64,000 bases of DNA, taken from assembly GCA_037074615.1 (NCBI GenBank), contig CM073542.1, positions 20,779,568-20,843,567 on the forward strand, written 5' to 3'. Each line of letters starts with the position of its first letter. The stretch's first letter is position 1. This stretch comes from Leucaena leucocephala (lineage: Eukaryota; Streptophyta; Magnoliopsida; Fabales; Fabaceae). Shown here piece after piece: positions 35,001 through 48,559 of this stretch. The notes under the pieces are model-generated. The model saw only the letters and a program-made list of their open reading frames with translations, was not told the DNA's origin and ran no database searches. The position numbers and the translations under genes were made by a program.

Positions 35001-38000
35001 ATATTCCAGTGAAGTCACCTAGAATCTAAAACATGCAGGTTGGCTTTTGAGTTAATGTTGAAGTGAAAAGAAACTGCCCTTACAATTGTCAATTTATTAT
35101 TGATCTACTTACATGCACACATACCAATGTGTATTTTTGTATATATAATAACGGTTCACTATAATATTGATCTTAATTTGCAGGAGGGAATGAACCACGT
35201 CTTGTTGATGCAGCAACCGAACAATTGAAAAAGTTGCCATTTTACCACTCATTTTGGAATCGAACTACAAAACCATCTTTGGTATTTATATGTTCAACTT
35301 TAGTTGACCCAGACATAATTTTGCACTTATTAATTGCACGTTAACTTCTACATTATTTCTTTCTTTCATTTATTCTTTCCTTTTCTTGAAAAATAAGATA
35401 TGTATATGTATTAATGCTTTGAAACTTCTAGCTCCTTAATTCATATGATGTGGCATCATGCAAAGGTTGTTATGTTATTTTAAGCTTATCCTTATCCAGT
35501 TGATACCTATGTTAAATTTAGGTTCCATTCATTGAAGAATAATTATTAATTACCCCTCTCTGAAGTTCTCTCCTGATATTGAGTTATTCATTTTCAATTT
35601 TTTTAATCTTACAGGATCTTGCCAGGGACCTTCTAGAACTTTTCACAGCCAGAAAAATGGCAAAAGCTTTTTTTGTTAACAGTGGATCAGAAGCCAATGA
35701 TACTCAGGTTTGTTAGGTTCTATGTAGAAATATAGCCATTTTATTTTAATTTATAACATATCATTTCTTTATGTATGCAACTTTAAGGTGGACAATTTAA
35801 ATTATGCCTATAGTTTTTCCCATGTGCTGAAAGTTAATACTGGACAGATGCTATATTGGCAATAGGACAATCCTCAACTTGGAAGATTAACATTTTTAGA
35901 AATTAAAACAGATAATGAAGCATGGTGGCAAAACATATGACCTCTTGACAAGCTCATCACTCGCCATATTGTGCATGAATATATTTTCACCATTCTTTTT
36001 TAATTTGTTGCATTAACTAAGTTTTACTTTAATGATCATATATACCATATAGTATCTCAACCCCAATATCATAAAACTTTGCGGACCTAAAACCTATGAG
36101 TAATTAGATAACTGGATATCAGAAGCCAAAGCTAAATATGTTCTCTCAATTCAAATTTAATTCATATAAATAAGTTTAGTTATCTAAGTTCTGAATGAAG
36201 TCAAATTAATTATGTAGGAAATTAGAATTAGTATTTTAAATGGAATCAACATGGTTAAGATTAACAGTAAATGCAGTAACCTTTTCTAAGGTTTACATAA
36301 TTTTTCCTTGCAGGTGAAATTGGTATGGTATTATAACAATGCACTTGGAAGACCAAATAAGAAGAAATTTATAGCTCGGGCAAAATCGTATGTTTGATAT
36401 TTCAACTAATGATGCTTTATTGTCTCTAATAGTATGCATAATAGCTTATATTTCTTAACGTTTCTGATAGGTATCATGGTTCAACATTGATATCTGCCAG
36501 TCTCTCTGGGTAGGATGAACTCAGGATTTTTTCCCCTGGTTGCCTCAGTGCTTTCGTACCAAGTATTTTATTTATTCATGAAAATGAGGATAAAAAAAGA
36601 ATTTTATCAGTTAACTGAAAAATCATATTTCAGCCTTCCAGCTTTGCATCAAAAATTTGATTTGCCTGCTCCATTCGTGCTGCACACTGACTGTCCTCAT
36701 TACTGGCGGTATCATCTTCCAGGTAGTTTCTTTTAGTAGGTCATGTTCTTAAACTTGTTGTATTCACATGTATAATGTGGCTCAATAATATTATGCATGC
36801 TGATGCCTATCCCAGGTGAGACAGAGGAAGAGTTCTCAACCAGATTAGCTAAAAATTTGGAGGAACTAATTTTGAAAGAGGGACCAGAGACAGTAATGCT
36901 TCAAAATATCTAGAAACTGTTTTTATTGTATTATTGATTATACCATAGTGACTAAATATGGATTTTTTATACAGATCGCTGCATTTATTGCTGAACCTGT
37001 TATGGGTGCAGGAGGTGTAATACCTCCACCTGCAACTTACTTTGACAAGGTGTGTCATCAGCGTCATCATGCTTTAACGAATTATAATTTCCTTGTTTTC
37101 AAGATGGATGACAAAGAAACTGCCTCTACATGTTTTCCATATATAGCGCTATTGTGGCTTGTGGCATTTCAGTATGCTGTTCCATGGGATATCACAATAG
37201 ATAAATTATGTATAAGGACTGTTTTTATATCTCCTATTGGAAGGAGACGACCACAGAAAATGTTTATGAAATTCTGGTTAGACCTTCATTTTCACAACCT
37301 TATGAGTATAAATTTTGTTTGCCTGTATGTTGTTCATTTGCTTGAATAGCGTGTTTGACATTTGATATGAGTTCAAAGGTTAAAATAGAATATCAAGCTC
37401 ACATCTTTGTTAGCTCTATATAAGTTAGATATTTAAGTCAATAGATGCGATTGACATAGGTCTTATAATCTCAAACTGGCCGTTACTACAGAAAACGTTG
37501 CATGATTTTCTGTTTAGACCACTTCATTATTTCACATCTTGAATATGGCTTTTAGATTTTATTCAATTTCTTGAATAGTTTGTTCAAAACTTAATTAGTT
37601 CAAGGGTTATATATCAAAGTCAGTAGATCCAATTGTTGTCTAGTCTTGAACTTCCCAAAATTCCAGTTTGCATAACAATATTCATGCATTGAATTAATAA
37701 TTATAACTGTTTCCTCACTTTCCCTTGAGATCTCCTTCCTTTAAATACCACAAAATCATATTACAGGCAAGAAATATGTCTCTCAGCCTGTTATTACTTG
37801 TGCAGATTCAAGCTGTCGTAAAGAAGTACGATATTCTTTTCATTGCGGATGAGGTACGATGCTATATTTGTCCATGCTTCTTAAAATGGTGTTATGATGA
37901 AATTTGACTGCTGAACTTGCTTCTTTCATATTTCTCTTTTGAAGGTCATCTGTGCCTTTGGAAGGCTTGGGTATATGTTTGGATCTGACAAGTACAACAT

Positions 38001-40323
38001 TAAACCAGACCTGGTGTCATTAGCTAAGGTAAACTTGAAACATTACCCAAACACAGATTTATCTTTCTCATGATTTAAGAAGCATGATGTTTTTCGTTTT
38101 TGTATTTGACTTCCAGGCACTTTCTTCTGGATACTTGCCAATTGGTGCAGTTCTTGTGAGCCCAGAAGTGTCAGATGTCATACACTCACAAAGCAACAAA
38201 CTCGGTATGGTGATACATTTATGACCACATCTTCATGTGAAGATAATTGTTGCTGACCTGATTTTTCTTATTTTAGGTTCTTTTTCTCATGGCTTTACTT
38301 ACTCCGGACACCCAGTATCGTGCGCTGTTGCAACTGAAGCACTAAAGATCTACAAGTGTGTTCCTATGTAGCTTGTTTCATAACCATAGTCATAGTCAAT
38401 TTCAAATATATGCAGTGAAATTAGTGATTTACAGTATTATATTTGAATAAATGACTACAACTATAGCACATTATATGCAATTATATTGATTACTGTTCAG
38501 GCTGCTGATTATTATTATTGTTATTATTATTCTGGATCTTTTGCAGGGAAAGAAATATTGTTGAGCATGTGAAGAGCATTGCCCCCAGATTCCAGGATGG
38601 TGTAAAAGCCTTCTCTAATAGTCCAATCATTGGGGAGGTATCTCTTGTTTACTAGGCAGCTTGTGCTCTATACTCAATTATAAAGGAAAAAATTTACTTA
38701 TTAAAAGATCTTTTAGTTGGTGCTATCAATCAAATTCTCAGATAAAAACATCATATGTAGTTCTTTTGGTTGTACAAGAAAACATATGATTTATTGGAAA
38801 GCTTGATAGTGAACACTTGAAGCTTTACTCAAATTTTGTCCTTGTACAAAATACATTACTGAGGTATGAGAATAACTTCTTTGGCTCTGCAGATTCGTGG
38901 AACTGGTTTGATCTTGGGGACTGAGTTCGCCAACAACAAATCTCCCAATGATCCTTTCCCTCCAGAATGGGGCAAGTTAAATTTTCCCTTTGTTTCCCAT
39001 CTTTCCCCTTCAGGAATTCCTTGGAAAAAATGTTCAACAGTTTAGGGATGTTAACCAAACAAAGTGATGATGCCAAGCAAGGGATTAACCATATAATAAC
39101 ATACTTAACCATTAGTTAGTTTAATATTCCTGAAGCAGAAGCTTTTTTCCTTGGAATTCCTAAAACATAGTTCTTATTATGTTGGACAGATGACTTTGTT
39201 GTGTATGGATAGATTTTAAAATCAATTAAAGTCATAAATATATCTTATCTAAGGTCATTTAGAACCGGACACTGACCGTCACATTTTTTTTTTGTAATTG
39301 TCCTATTTCTTTTCCCTGTTATAATGTTTTGTATATACTTATTATATTATCATTTTGACCATTATTAAAAAAAAACCATTGTGACAGAAAATTATTATCC
39401 TAATCTGTGAAAGAGCACCTTAGGTTAGGTTGCTGTCATTCTGTGGCTTTGGTTTATTTTCCATTGTTGTGACAGTTTTGATCAAATGAATTGTCACAGG
39501 GATAGGTGCCTATTTTGGAGCAGAGTGTGAGAAGAATGGGATGTTAGTACGTGTAGCTGGGGATAACATTATGATGTCTCCACCATTTATTATGACCCCA
39601 GATGAAGTTGATGAGGTAACTTACCCTGAGTCATTTACATATACATGTTCTCTCTCTCATGAGTCAGTTGTCTTCATTTGTCCCTGCTGTAAATTTCTAA
39701 ATCATTGGGAAAAAATATATATATATATATATTTATTGTAACTAGCCAATTTACATCGTTTAACCAAACTCCTGTGGTCCTATTTTGTTGGTCCTAATTA
39801 TAAAACACGTCATTGACTTCTTTTTTATGAAGTTTCCCCATTTGCCCCCTATTAAATGTTGGTGTATGTATATTTAACATGGGTAAAGTTGAAAACTTAT
39901 TAAATTTTTAGATAAAGGTAATGAATTTAATGTTTTCTTTGATTTGGATGAAACATATGGGAAGTGGCTTATAGATAGGATAAGAGGTAAAGACATTAAA
40001 ATGAGTGTATCGGTGGATCTCACCATCTCAAACTCACAATTTTGATGAGTTCTTGTTGACCCATGGGCATATACAGTCATCTAGGACAACTTGCTTTAAT
40101 ATTTTTTTCCTCATGATGATTCATTATGAACTGTTGTCCTCTTCTATTATATTTTTTCTCAGATGTTTTTCCCTGCCTACTCTTGTCCAACTATTCTTTA
40201 GAACTAAGATCTTATTTGAAGTCTGATATTGCCCATTTGTTTCCCCAGTTAATCAGAATCTATGGGATAGCTCTAAAAAACACTGAGGAAAGGGTGCAGG
40301 AACTCAAGTCTCAGAGTAAGTAA
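32003..40323 (+). CDS. POP2: gamma-aminobutyrate:pyruvate/glyoxylate transaminase, mitochondrial
   Basis: PLP enzyme that converts GABA plus pyruvate or glyoxylate to succinic semialdehyde in the plant GABA shunt (Arabidopsis POP2/GABA-T). Nineteen exons: 32003-32038, 33665-33780, 34402-34486, 34629-34701, 35184-35281, 35615-35707, 36314-36387, 36471-36509, 36634-36722, 36816-36892, 36975-37049, 37806-37853, 37945-38028, 38117-38204, 38277-38355, 38547-38637, 38893-38971, 39500-39615, 40249-40323 (TAA). They join in phase to 504 codons, the length of the Arabidopsis enzyme. N-terminus MYRLFRSSLRTQ, then FASRYAAASK, is Arg/Ser-rich without acids, a mitochondrial presequence. Motifs: GHDMLAPFTAGW, FFVNSGSEANDTQ, KSYHGSTLISASLSG, FIADEV with Asp300, and SLAKALSSGYLPIG with Lys329 as the expected Schiff-base lysine. 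Intron 17 uses a GC donor. Probably functional. Confidence 0.97.
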
Positions 40324-40335
40324 TGGATTTTTACT

Positions 40336-40358
40336 GATGATGATGATGATGATGATGG
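40336..40358. repeat. (GAT)n microsatellite in GABA-T 3' region
   Basis: About seven GAT/TGA units within 20 bp after the GABA-T stop codon, probably in the 3'UTR. Confidence 0.85.
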
Positions 40359-41520
40359 CAAGGGCTTTAATGGCTTAATGTATAGAGATATATTTTTGTT
40401 GGTGAATTGGGAGACAAGTGATTTCCCGTAATCTCTTTTCTGTCAAACATTTCCTGTTATCCTTTTGTAAATGCAAATAAATTGTTTGGCTGGTTCCTTC
40501 CAAGGTTTAATTTGAATTTATCTTATGGCTTATTTGCTTTAGTTCTTAAAACGTGCATAGTTGCTGAGGAAGGGTACTAATTATGTTGCATTTTCTTGTT
40601 GAACAAGTTGACTAGATAAGGAAAGCTGCACTGTAAAGTGGGCAAATCTCAATGTAGGAAGAGACGGATTCATAGTTTTTGAATCTTTGTAAGTAACTAG
40701 ATTACGTAGTATGATTTTTTATTAATTTTATATACGTGTCTATATATATAATAGATAAGCTCTCATAGGATAAATTTAAGTGGATTGTACCATTTTATTA
40801 TTCACTGGATCTTTTAGTTAAAATTTATCAAAATATAGGATAAATTTCCCTTTAATATTTATTTATAAATTTTATTGCTTATAAATACTTAACTTTATTA
40901 TTTTATTATTGAGTGAGATCTCATAATTAATAATTATTTAAAAATTTAGTAGTTAACAGAATATAACGATGGTATCTATGTAAAAGTATATTGAGATATT
41001 TTATGTATATAAAAACATATTATCTATTTATAAAGTAATAAAATTTCTAAACATATTTATGGACAATTTTCTTAAAAAGTTATGTTTCTCATGGGATACA
41101 CCGAATAAATGCTAATTTTTAAGAGAATAAATAATAATTTTAAATTTTGAAATATTATATTCATAAAATTAGTATAATAATAGTGTAAGGTGTTATTATA
41201 CTTAAGTTTAATTCTTAAAAAAAATGTTTAAACTATAAAAGATAATCACGAATCTTAAATTTAAATATATAGTAATATATTATTAATATATTTTATTTTT
41301 TAAATTTATAAATAACTAACTAAAATATTTTTTAAAAATCTATAAATTAATTATCTAATTTTTATATTATTTTAAATATTATATTTAGTATATTCTTTTA
41401 ATTTAACTTTAACATATTGAATTAATTTTTTTGTACAAAAATACGATACAATATTGTGTGTGTATCCAAATCAAAAAAAGATTATAATACAAGAAAAATT
41501 ATAGATCAAAAACACTTTAT
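40359..41520. other. intergenic between GABA-T and the minus-strand small gene
   Basis: The two genes converge here. The GABA-T 3' end grades into very AT-rich DNA from about 40700; no feature supported. Confidence 0.55.
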
Positions 41521-41632
41521 AACCAATATATCGAAGAGCTTCATAGAACCATCTGAGACATTATGCAAATAATAATAAAAGAATTAATTGCACATAATCT
41601 ATTAGATAGCAAGAGTAACCAAGAGTCGTTAC

Positions 41633-41950
41633 CTTTGGAAGCTTTTCTTCTGGCACGCCTCTCTCTGGAGCTGGGAGAGGGCTTGAAGCCACCATTTCCC
41701 TCATATTCTTAGTCGTCCAGCTCTCTAAATGATTTCTAATTCAATCTAACGAACAAGAATTACAATTCAACCACACATATTCATGTCAATGCATGAATCG
41801 AATCTTCGCGCACGCAGAGATTGAGAGAGGGAGAGAATTAGGTTAAATTAGGATTACCTCTCGAATCCCAGCGAAACTAACAGCGTAGAAGGTAACAGCT
41901 GCGGCCGCTACAATTCCAACAATAGGTAGAGCTAATTGCATTCCATCCAT
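41633..41950 (-). pseudogene. short single-pass membrane protein gene with premature stop
   Basis: Exon 1 (41950-41858, minus) encodes MDGMQLALPIVGIVAAA, then AVTFYAVSFAGIRE: a 31-residue start dominated by one hydrophobic segment. A gtaatc donor follows, and exon 2 begins at 41735 after attag, giving KSFRELDD. Next comes TAA (41711-41709), but the same frame continues EYEGNGGFKPSPSS, then RERRARRKASK to a gtaacg donor at 41632. The continuing basic tail resembles a conserved small plant membrane protein of unknown function that I recall with Ser at the stop position. One base change (TCA to TAA) would explain it. As read, only a 39-residue product lacking the basic tail could be made, so it is a recent pseudogene, a read-error or an unusual allele. 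A third exon near 41560 is possible. Confidence 0.6.
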
Positions 41951-42014
41951 TATTTTTCCTTCTCTTTAATCTTTTTTGGTTTTTGATTTCCCTTCTTCGC
42001 CCAACCTATCTCTC

Positions 42015-42475
42015 TATGTGCGTGTTTGGGAGGAGGAAACATAAGGTTTAGGTAAAATTTGTATTTTAAAAAATTTTAAAATAAATAATTATATTTATTT
42101 AAATAGAATTTTAAATAAAATTATAGTTTAAAACTAATATTTTATATAAACTAATTAGAATAATTTATAAAATAATAAAAAAATTTATTAATTAATAAAT
42201 TACTATATTATCTCTATTTTTTTATACCTTCTATTATTTCTCTTACTTTTTCTTATACTATCTCTCTTTTCTCATATTTTTTCTTACACACTATCTCCTT
42301 TCATCTGTTATCTCTCCTTATTTAATACTCATACCATTTTTTATAATTTATCAATAATAAATTTAAATACTTATTTATTTAAAATTATTTTTTTATAAAT
42401 ATTTTTTTAAAAATCATCTAAATTTTTTTTTATAAATTTTTTTTCAAACTTTTATCCAAATAACCTTATATTTTC
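42015..42475 (+). mobile_element. MITE family copy 1
   Basis: Starts gtgtttgggaggagg with ataaggtttaggtaaaa, passes ttttaaaataaataattata, atagtttaaaactaatatttta and attactatattatctct, then a pyrimidine-rich core with repeated tatctctc, and ends tttatccaaataacc. The same order of phrases occurs at about 44465-45005 and 52120-52614, and in reverse at 55085-55575. The ends are weakly inverted (tgtttgg at the start, ccaaat at the end), as in hAT-type MITEs. Confidence 0.6.
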
Positions 42476-44464
42476 TCTGGATTTGTGATACTGATAAGGT
42501 TGTTATTGAATAGTTGCTGTATTCCATTGCCTTAACCGGCAACTTGCTAGTAACCTGTTCACTGGCACGCATGTGGGGCCATGCATGTTATATTGTATGC
42601 AAGACTTTTAAAATTATTACCCTTTATCTTATTATTCTGTTTTTACTTTTTCGTGTTCAAAATATTTATCAATTTTATGTAGTTATTTTTTTTTATTATC
42701 AATATGACTCATTAGAGTTTTACTTTAATTATATCTAAATCTGACTCGTATTATACATTTAACTATATTAGATAAGTTTCCTAATAAGAATTTTATACAT
42801 ACGTCAAGACTTGAACTCAGGACCTCATTTAAGTGATATCAAACCGCTTATTATTTAGACTAATCCCTATTAATTTATGTAATTATTTAAACAAACAATC
42901 TTACTTAAAAGTATCATAGTCCTTTAACTCAATCTAATCACTATAAGTAAAAATAAATAAATATATTTTTAAATAAGGATAATTTAGTTGAATAGTTTCA
43001 GCTTTTTTTTTATTTCTATGCAGTATTCATTAAATTTATATTAAAATATATAAAAATTTTAATTAACCAAGCTTACTACTATCACAAATTTATATAAAAC
43101 TAAGATTATGAGTTTCACAACCTTAACAAAGGATTTAATATTAAAAACTAAAATTTTATAGTTTAATGAACCGAGTATTCATTACATTTATACTAAAATA
43201 TATAAAAATTTTAAATTTGTAAGTTGTAAGTTTAACTAAAATTACTATTATCACTATCACGAGTTTAATAACAAGTTGATATGATTATGTATATAAGTTA
43301 GAAAGGTAAAAATGATAATTCTGTAAATTTGACAACAATACTTGTCTCAATTTTTTTGTTGTTTTCAATGACAAAAATTGTATTGATGAAGATTACATGC
43401 CTTGTGACATGGATTTAAAAAATTTAAATTAGTTTACCATAAAAAAAATTAGATCAATGCTCAAAGGATTGTGCATAATAAAATAAAACTCACAAGTTAT
43501 TGATAGAGGTAGTAAGCAGCCTTATCTCATAAAAAGAAAAATTTAAATTTAAATTTTGATAAATATATTTATTAAAAGAAATAAAAATGTTTCACGTTCT
43601 AAGCCTTGCAAAGGGATTGTACATTTACCTAAATTAAAAAAAAAGTGAAAATCAATTAATTGTACGAAAATGATTGATGATGATTCTTAGTGTTGAAAAT
43701 GTAAATTCTCATAAAAAAATTCAAATGTATTACCTCCAATACATTCTCAATATCAACAAGAAAGAAAATTTAGACATGGAGCACATTCCAAAACACCTTA
43801 ATTAAATATGATAAATATATCAATAAGAGTTAGCATAGACAGTAAAAAATAGACTTGTGTCCTACAAAGATGCTAGTTCGCTTTATGTTATCCTTATGAG
43901 TACTCTTTTAGTAAGCGATCACTTAAATCCTTTATAAATACTTTCTGAATTTTGTAACTGTACCTAGTTTTAGTGAGAGAATAGTGTTAAATTCACCTAA
44001 ATTTTTTTATACAAAAAAATGATAAATACTAATTTAAAGATCAAGACTCGAGATTTAATTAAAATTTTCCATGAAATTTTTAATTATTAATAAATTAAAA
44101 AATTATGAATGGTTAAAGGAACTTAATTTATAATATTAACGATTCTAAACTTATGAATAAAAAATCACGTTAAAAAAAGTTATTCTTAATTAAATTAAAA
44201 ATAAATATATCTTTTAATGAAGATTTAAATTTTAATTTATTATGTTATAAAAAATTGGTATATTTTGTTATATCCAATATCCCTTATGTTACAATATCCA
44301 TATTGGATTCATTTCCTAATAAAATGACAAGTCCAACTTAGCTGTCAGTTTTTTCTTAAAAAAAAAACTAAAAAGTTGATAGATTTGTTTTTTTATAAAA
44401 ATCCAACAATATCATTTAATTTTAACTGATAACTTAAAGAACTAATAATGTTGAGGTACAAAGT
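42476..44464. other. AT-rich intergenic, SINE-like phrase near 42790-42850
   Basis: No gene seen. On the minus strand, 42850 to 42800 reads cggtttgatatcacttaaat, then gaggtcctgagttcaagtcttg, which contains a B-box-like gagttcaagtc and resembles a tRNA-derived SINE head; the evidence is thin. The rest is A/T-rich without structure I can support. Confidence 0.35.
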
Positions 44465-45005
44465 TAATTGATGGATTTTTAAACCTGTTTGAAACTACAA
44501 AAAAACTGTAATTTTATAAGTTTTTTTAGACAAAATTTATATTTAAAAAAAAATTAAAATAAATAATTATATTTGTTCAAATAAGTTTTTAGATTAAATT
44601 ATTGTTTAAAATTAATGTTTTAGATAAGTTAATCAGAGTAGCTTATAGAACAGTAAAAAATCTTATGAACTAACCAATTACTATATTACCTTTACTTTTC
44701 CTTACACCATCTCTCATACTTTTTCTTATACATTCTCTACTCTCTCCTACTTATTTTTACACCCTCTCTTTTTTTTTACACAATCTCTCATCTCTCCTCT
44801 CATCTTTTATCTCTCCTAATTTAATACTTATATATTTTTTATAATTTATTAATAATAAAAATATTTTTAGAAATAACTATCTAAATACTTATTTATTCAA
44901 ATTATTTTTTTTATAAATTTTTTTTTAAAAACTCTTTTTTTATAAACTATGCAAAAATTTTATTTTTATATATTGGTTTCTAAAATTTTATCTAAATATA
45001 TATTT
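44465..45005 (+). mobile_element. MITE family copy 2
   Basis: Begins about cctgtttgaaactac and contains aaaataaataattatatttg, attgtttaaaattaatgttt, tagataagttaatcagagta, caattactatattacc, the tctctc-rich core, and ends ttctaaaattttatctaaat. Same arrangement as copies 1 and 3, with heavier decay at the 5' end. Confidence 0.55.
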
Positions 45006-45799
45006 AGTATAAAAGGAAGGCGTTGGATTTTTTAACGTTAGCTTGGCATTAGTCGCTGACCCCACAAGTTAGGCGAAATGATAAATAATTATATTTTTAA
45101 AAATAAAATAGATTACAAAACCAAAAACGATGGCTTCAACTTCATTCATTCCATATTGCTTTATTGAATTTGACGAGTCAACCTAATTACGTGCATGCTC
45201 AACCATTTTTGATGCTATATTGACCTTGTTTTTATTATATAAAACAAATAAATCATTCATTTATTAAATGAAAAGGGTAGGTTGAATTATTTTGAGTAGC
45301 CTTTTTTTGATACATAAATTTTAGAAGCCTTTTCTTCTAGCTGAATTGGAATATGTTTTTTATTTTTATATATATTCAATTAACTTTACACTTAAAAATT
45401 GTAATCGAATAATTAATTCGCCACTATTGAACTATTAATTTCTTTTTTCCCCATCAAAACATTCATTTCTTTTTCTTATAAGAAAAACTAACATTCATTA
45501 CAATATGTCATTTAAATCACTTAAAATATATTATACCATACATGCCAAAGGGTAAATTGCACTTTTATTCTAAAATATTGTCAGAAGAGCAATCACTATT
45601 CTAAAAAAAATTGTGTAACAATGTAGCAATTCAACTTTCAAAATTGGTATAATGTTGTCAAATTATAATAGGGACCCAGTGTTAACCATTGATATGGGCT
45701 TAGAGAATATTATCTGTAACATTGACTCAACGTTATCATGAAAGTATTCTAGAATGAGTAATTGATACTCTTTTAAACATACAATTAGATCCCCATACA

Positions 45800-46712
45800 T
45801 ACTACTAAAAAATATAGTTTTCACAACTCTATTTTATGATAGTTAAATAAGAAGATCTGTAAAAAATAGTGATATTTTTGTAATTGAGTTATTAAAAGTT
45901 TTTTTATAATTGAGTTATTAAAAGTTTACTTTTAATTGCAATGTTTATTAAAAGTTCTTTTTACTATAGTTTTGCAAAAAAATCATCATAAAAAGTTGCA
46001 AATTTAAAACCTAAAATATCGATGAATAGTTTCACAGTTTTATTTTTCACTTTCTGTTGTCGTTATCACTCACCTCTACCCTCCTCTAAATTTCAACGAT
46101 AACTAAATATCAATAATTTCTTCTAATTTTCAATGTTATCACCTATTTCGTCATCGGTGTGCTCACCATCGCTATTTGTAAGGTTTTTTTTTCTCTTCAC
46201 TATCTTTCTCTTCACTTCTTCAATCTTGCACTTGTTTGAATCTCTTTTTCATCTTGTCAGAAGGATTTTGAAGAGCTTTAATAGCAATAACTTTCTACAT
46301 CTTCAACTTTTTATCATATCTACGACTTCTTCTCCAAATTTAGTTCAATATTTTCGGTGAGGCTGATCGTGGCAACTAATGGTGAGTAATGGCAGACGAA
46401 CCTTGTTAGAATAAGATTTAAGAGCTTCAATAGAAGAAGCTTATAGATCTTCAATTTCTTTACCAAATCCTCAACTTCTTCTCTAAATATGGTCTAATAC
46501 TTTTGATAAGTGTAGTCTTAATGGCATATGTTGGATTTAGGCCTAGTGACTTTTCACAGTGGTTAATAGTATAATCAATGTCAAAAGTCACTTTCTAAGG
46601 TAGTTACAAAACTACCATAAAATCTTTTAACTTATAACGGCAGTAATATTGACAATGCCTCTAAAATACTAAAAAAATCCCTTTTAATCCCTAAAAAATC
46701 TTTTTTATAGTA
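45800..46712. mobile_element. possible CACTA-type non-autonomous element
   Basis: Left end tactactaaaaaatatag and right end, on the minus strand, ttactataaaaaagatttt are similar to the CACTAnnAAAAA termini of CACTA transposons, but the initial CA is not clean and no 3-bp target duplication was confirmed. Inside, two diverged ~100-bp direct repeats (about 46266-46370 and 46425-46530) share aagagcttcaatag, catcttcaa and cgacttcttctccaaat phrases. No transposase is visible. Confidence 0.3.
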
Positions 46713-47008
46713 ATGATATACTTGCCAATTAGGGAATTACCCATTAGAAAAAAGTCTATATTTTTAATAAACTTAGGGTGTTTTCAAGTCACTTTGAACT
46801 TGAACCTAGTCTCTATCAAGTCGGGTGTATTAAGATTAAAACCCTCTCAAAAGTATGTTTCTTAAAATTTGAACTTGTGTTCTTTTTCTTATGGGGTAAG
46901 ACCACTTACTATTTCAACAAAAAACTTGTTAGTAGAAAAAAAGGACCAATGCAACATTTAGCATGTCTATATATTAAAATTGGATACATTGCACCAATTT
47001 TAAAAATT

Positions 47009-47647
47009 ATTATGTGTAGAATTGGTAAAATAGATTAACCCACGAGTTGTGAGAGGGGTGAGCTGTGCAATCTGCCAGCCAACTCGAGCTTGCCACTTTT
47101 AGGTGGTAGGCTAGTAGAAAAAATTATTTTTTAATATTTTTTTAGAAAATTATTTTTAAATTTTTAAAATACTATAAAAAATTTATAGTGTCATATTAGC
47201 ATAATAAAAAAAATAATGTCATACTTTCAAAAATTCATATTTTTTATAAAAAAAACTCAAATTTTACAACTATATATCTAAATAAAGGCGAGGGTGAGGA
47301 GACTAGCGTGGTAGGCGAGGGTTGACGATAGGCAAGGGGAAGGCGAGAGGAGACTGGGGGCGATGCGACGGTAGGCATGGACAACACTGATGGCGAGCCC
47401 AAGCGAGTATGAGAAGTTAGCAATGCCACCACAATGCTAAGCTGAGACTTGAGAGTGACAAGAGAAGAGAGTAAAGTAAATAACAATATTAATAAAAAAA
47501 AATTAAAAAAACAAAGGTTGCGAGCTAGCCCGCTTCAACCTCGAGTTGCACATGGGCAGGCTGTGCAACCCGCTAAAAAGCAACTCGAGTCTACCCCTCA
47601 GTACATATTTAACGGGCTAAACTCATTTTACCAGCTCTAATTATATG
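47009..47647. mobile_element. hAT-like non-autonomous element with 8-bp TSD
   Basis: Body 47017-47639 (623 bp). Left end tagaattggtaaaat and right end, on the minus strand, tagagctggtaaaat match at 13 of 15 positions. Flanks are attatgtg (47009-47016) and attatatg (47640-47647), an 8-bp target duplication with one mismatch, as made by hAT transposases. Subterminal regions contain scattered ctcgagttg and tgcaaccc phrases in both orientations, like hAT subterminal repeats. Open frames inside are low-complexity and not recognisable. Confidence 0.7.
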
Positions 47648-48367
47648 CTACATCATTCCATACTTTATTACTCATTTTTATTAATTTATTGATATAATAA
47701 TACATTTTGAAAAGTATCAAGCTACATATAACATACATTATCATGTTACAAACATTATTTTGAGGTATTAATAGAACCTATTCTATTTGTTACATTTTGC
47801 CATGTTACTCTCCCTTCATATGTACATGAATGACAAAGGATATGATCTCATCTGATTATTACTTCTTTATCTTTAATATATACCTTAATTTAAGAGTTAC
47901 TATTAGTCATAAATATAAAATATATTTTTATATTTATATTTTTTTAAATTATTCTTATTAATATTTTCCTAAATAATAATTAAGTAAGAAATGATAGAGG
48001 GAGTTAAGATATATGAATAGAGTATTTTAAAAAAAATCATAATAACTAATTTAACTAATTTTTTTAATATAATCAAATTAGTTAAATATGTCATATATTA
48101 AATATAAATACTAAATGAATATTTTCCCCATCTAACTTTCAAATTGAATTATCTCCATTCATATATATACATTCATGCATTTAGAAAGAGTATGCCACAA
48201 AATAATATGAATATGGTTATGAATAGACATCACATTACACAGTTATACTATATATCCACACATCTATTTTAATATATCACTTTTAAGTACATCCATCGCA
48301 ATGAATTAGGAGAAAACTTGAAGCAAATTTGTCATTTTCATTCTTAAAATTTGTTCTTTTAAAGAAA
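47648..48367. other. AT-rich intergenic
   Basis: Spacer between two transposons; no feature supported. Confidence 0.5.
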
Positions 48368-48559
48368 TTTTTTTTGGAAAAATGACATATGAGTCCCAAG
48401 GAAACAATTGAATGACAAAAAGTCCCACCAAATGCTATAATTTTTCAAATCCCATGGAACCTCACATGAATTTATTCTAGTTATAAAAAGACTTAAATGA
48501 CCTTGTGAAATAAAAAAATATTAAAGAAGAAATGAGAGTTGATTTACTCATCATCGTGG

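Noticed and set aside
36948..37349. 133-residue frame overlapping GABA-T exon 11
   Set aside because: Only 36975-37049 matches the enzyme; the rest is intron read-through past the gtgtgt donor.
47244..47486. 80-residue minus-strand frame
   Set aside because: Low complexity, inside the hAT-like element, no recognisable motif.
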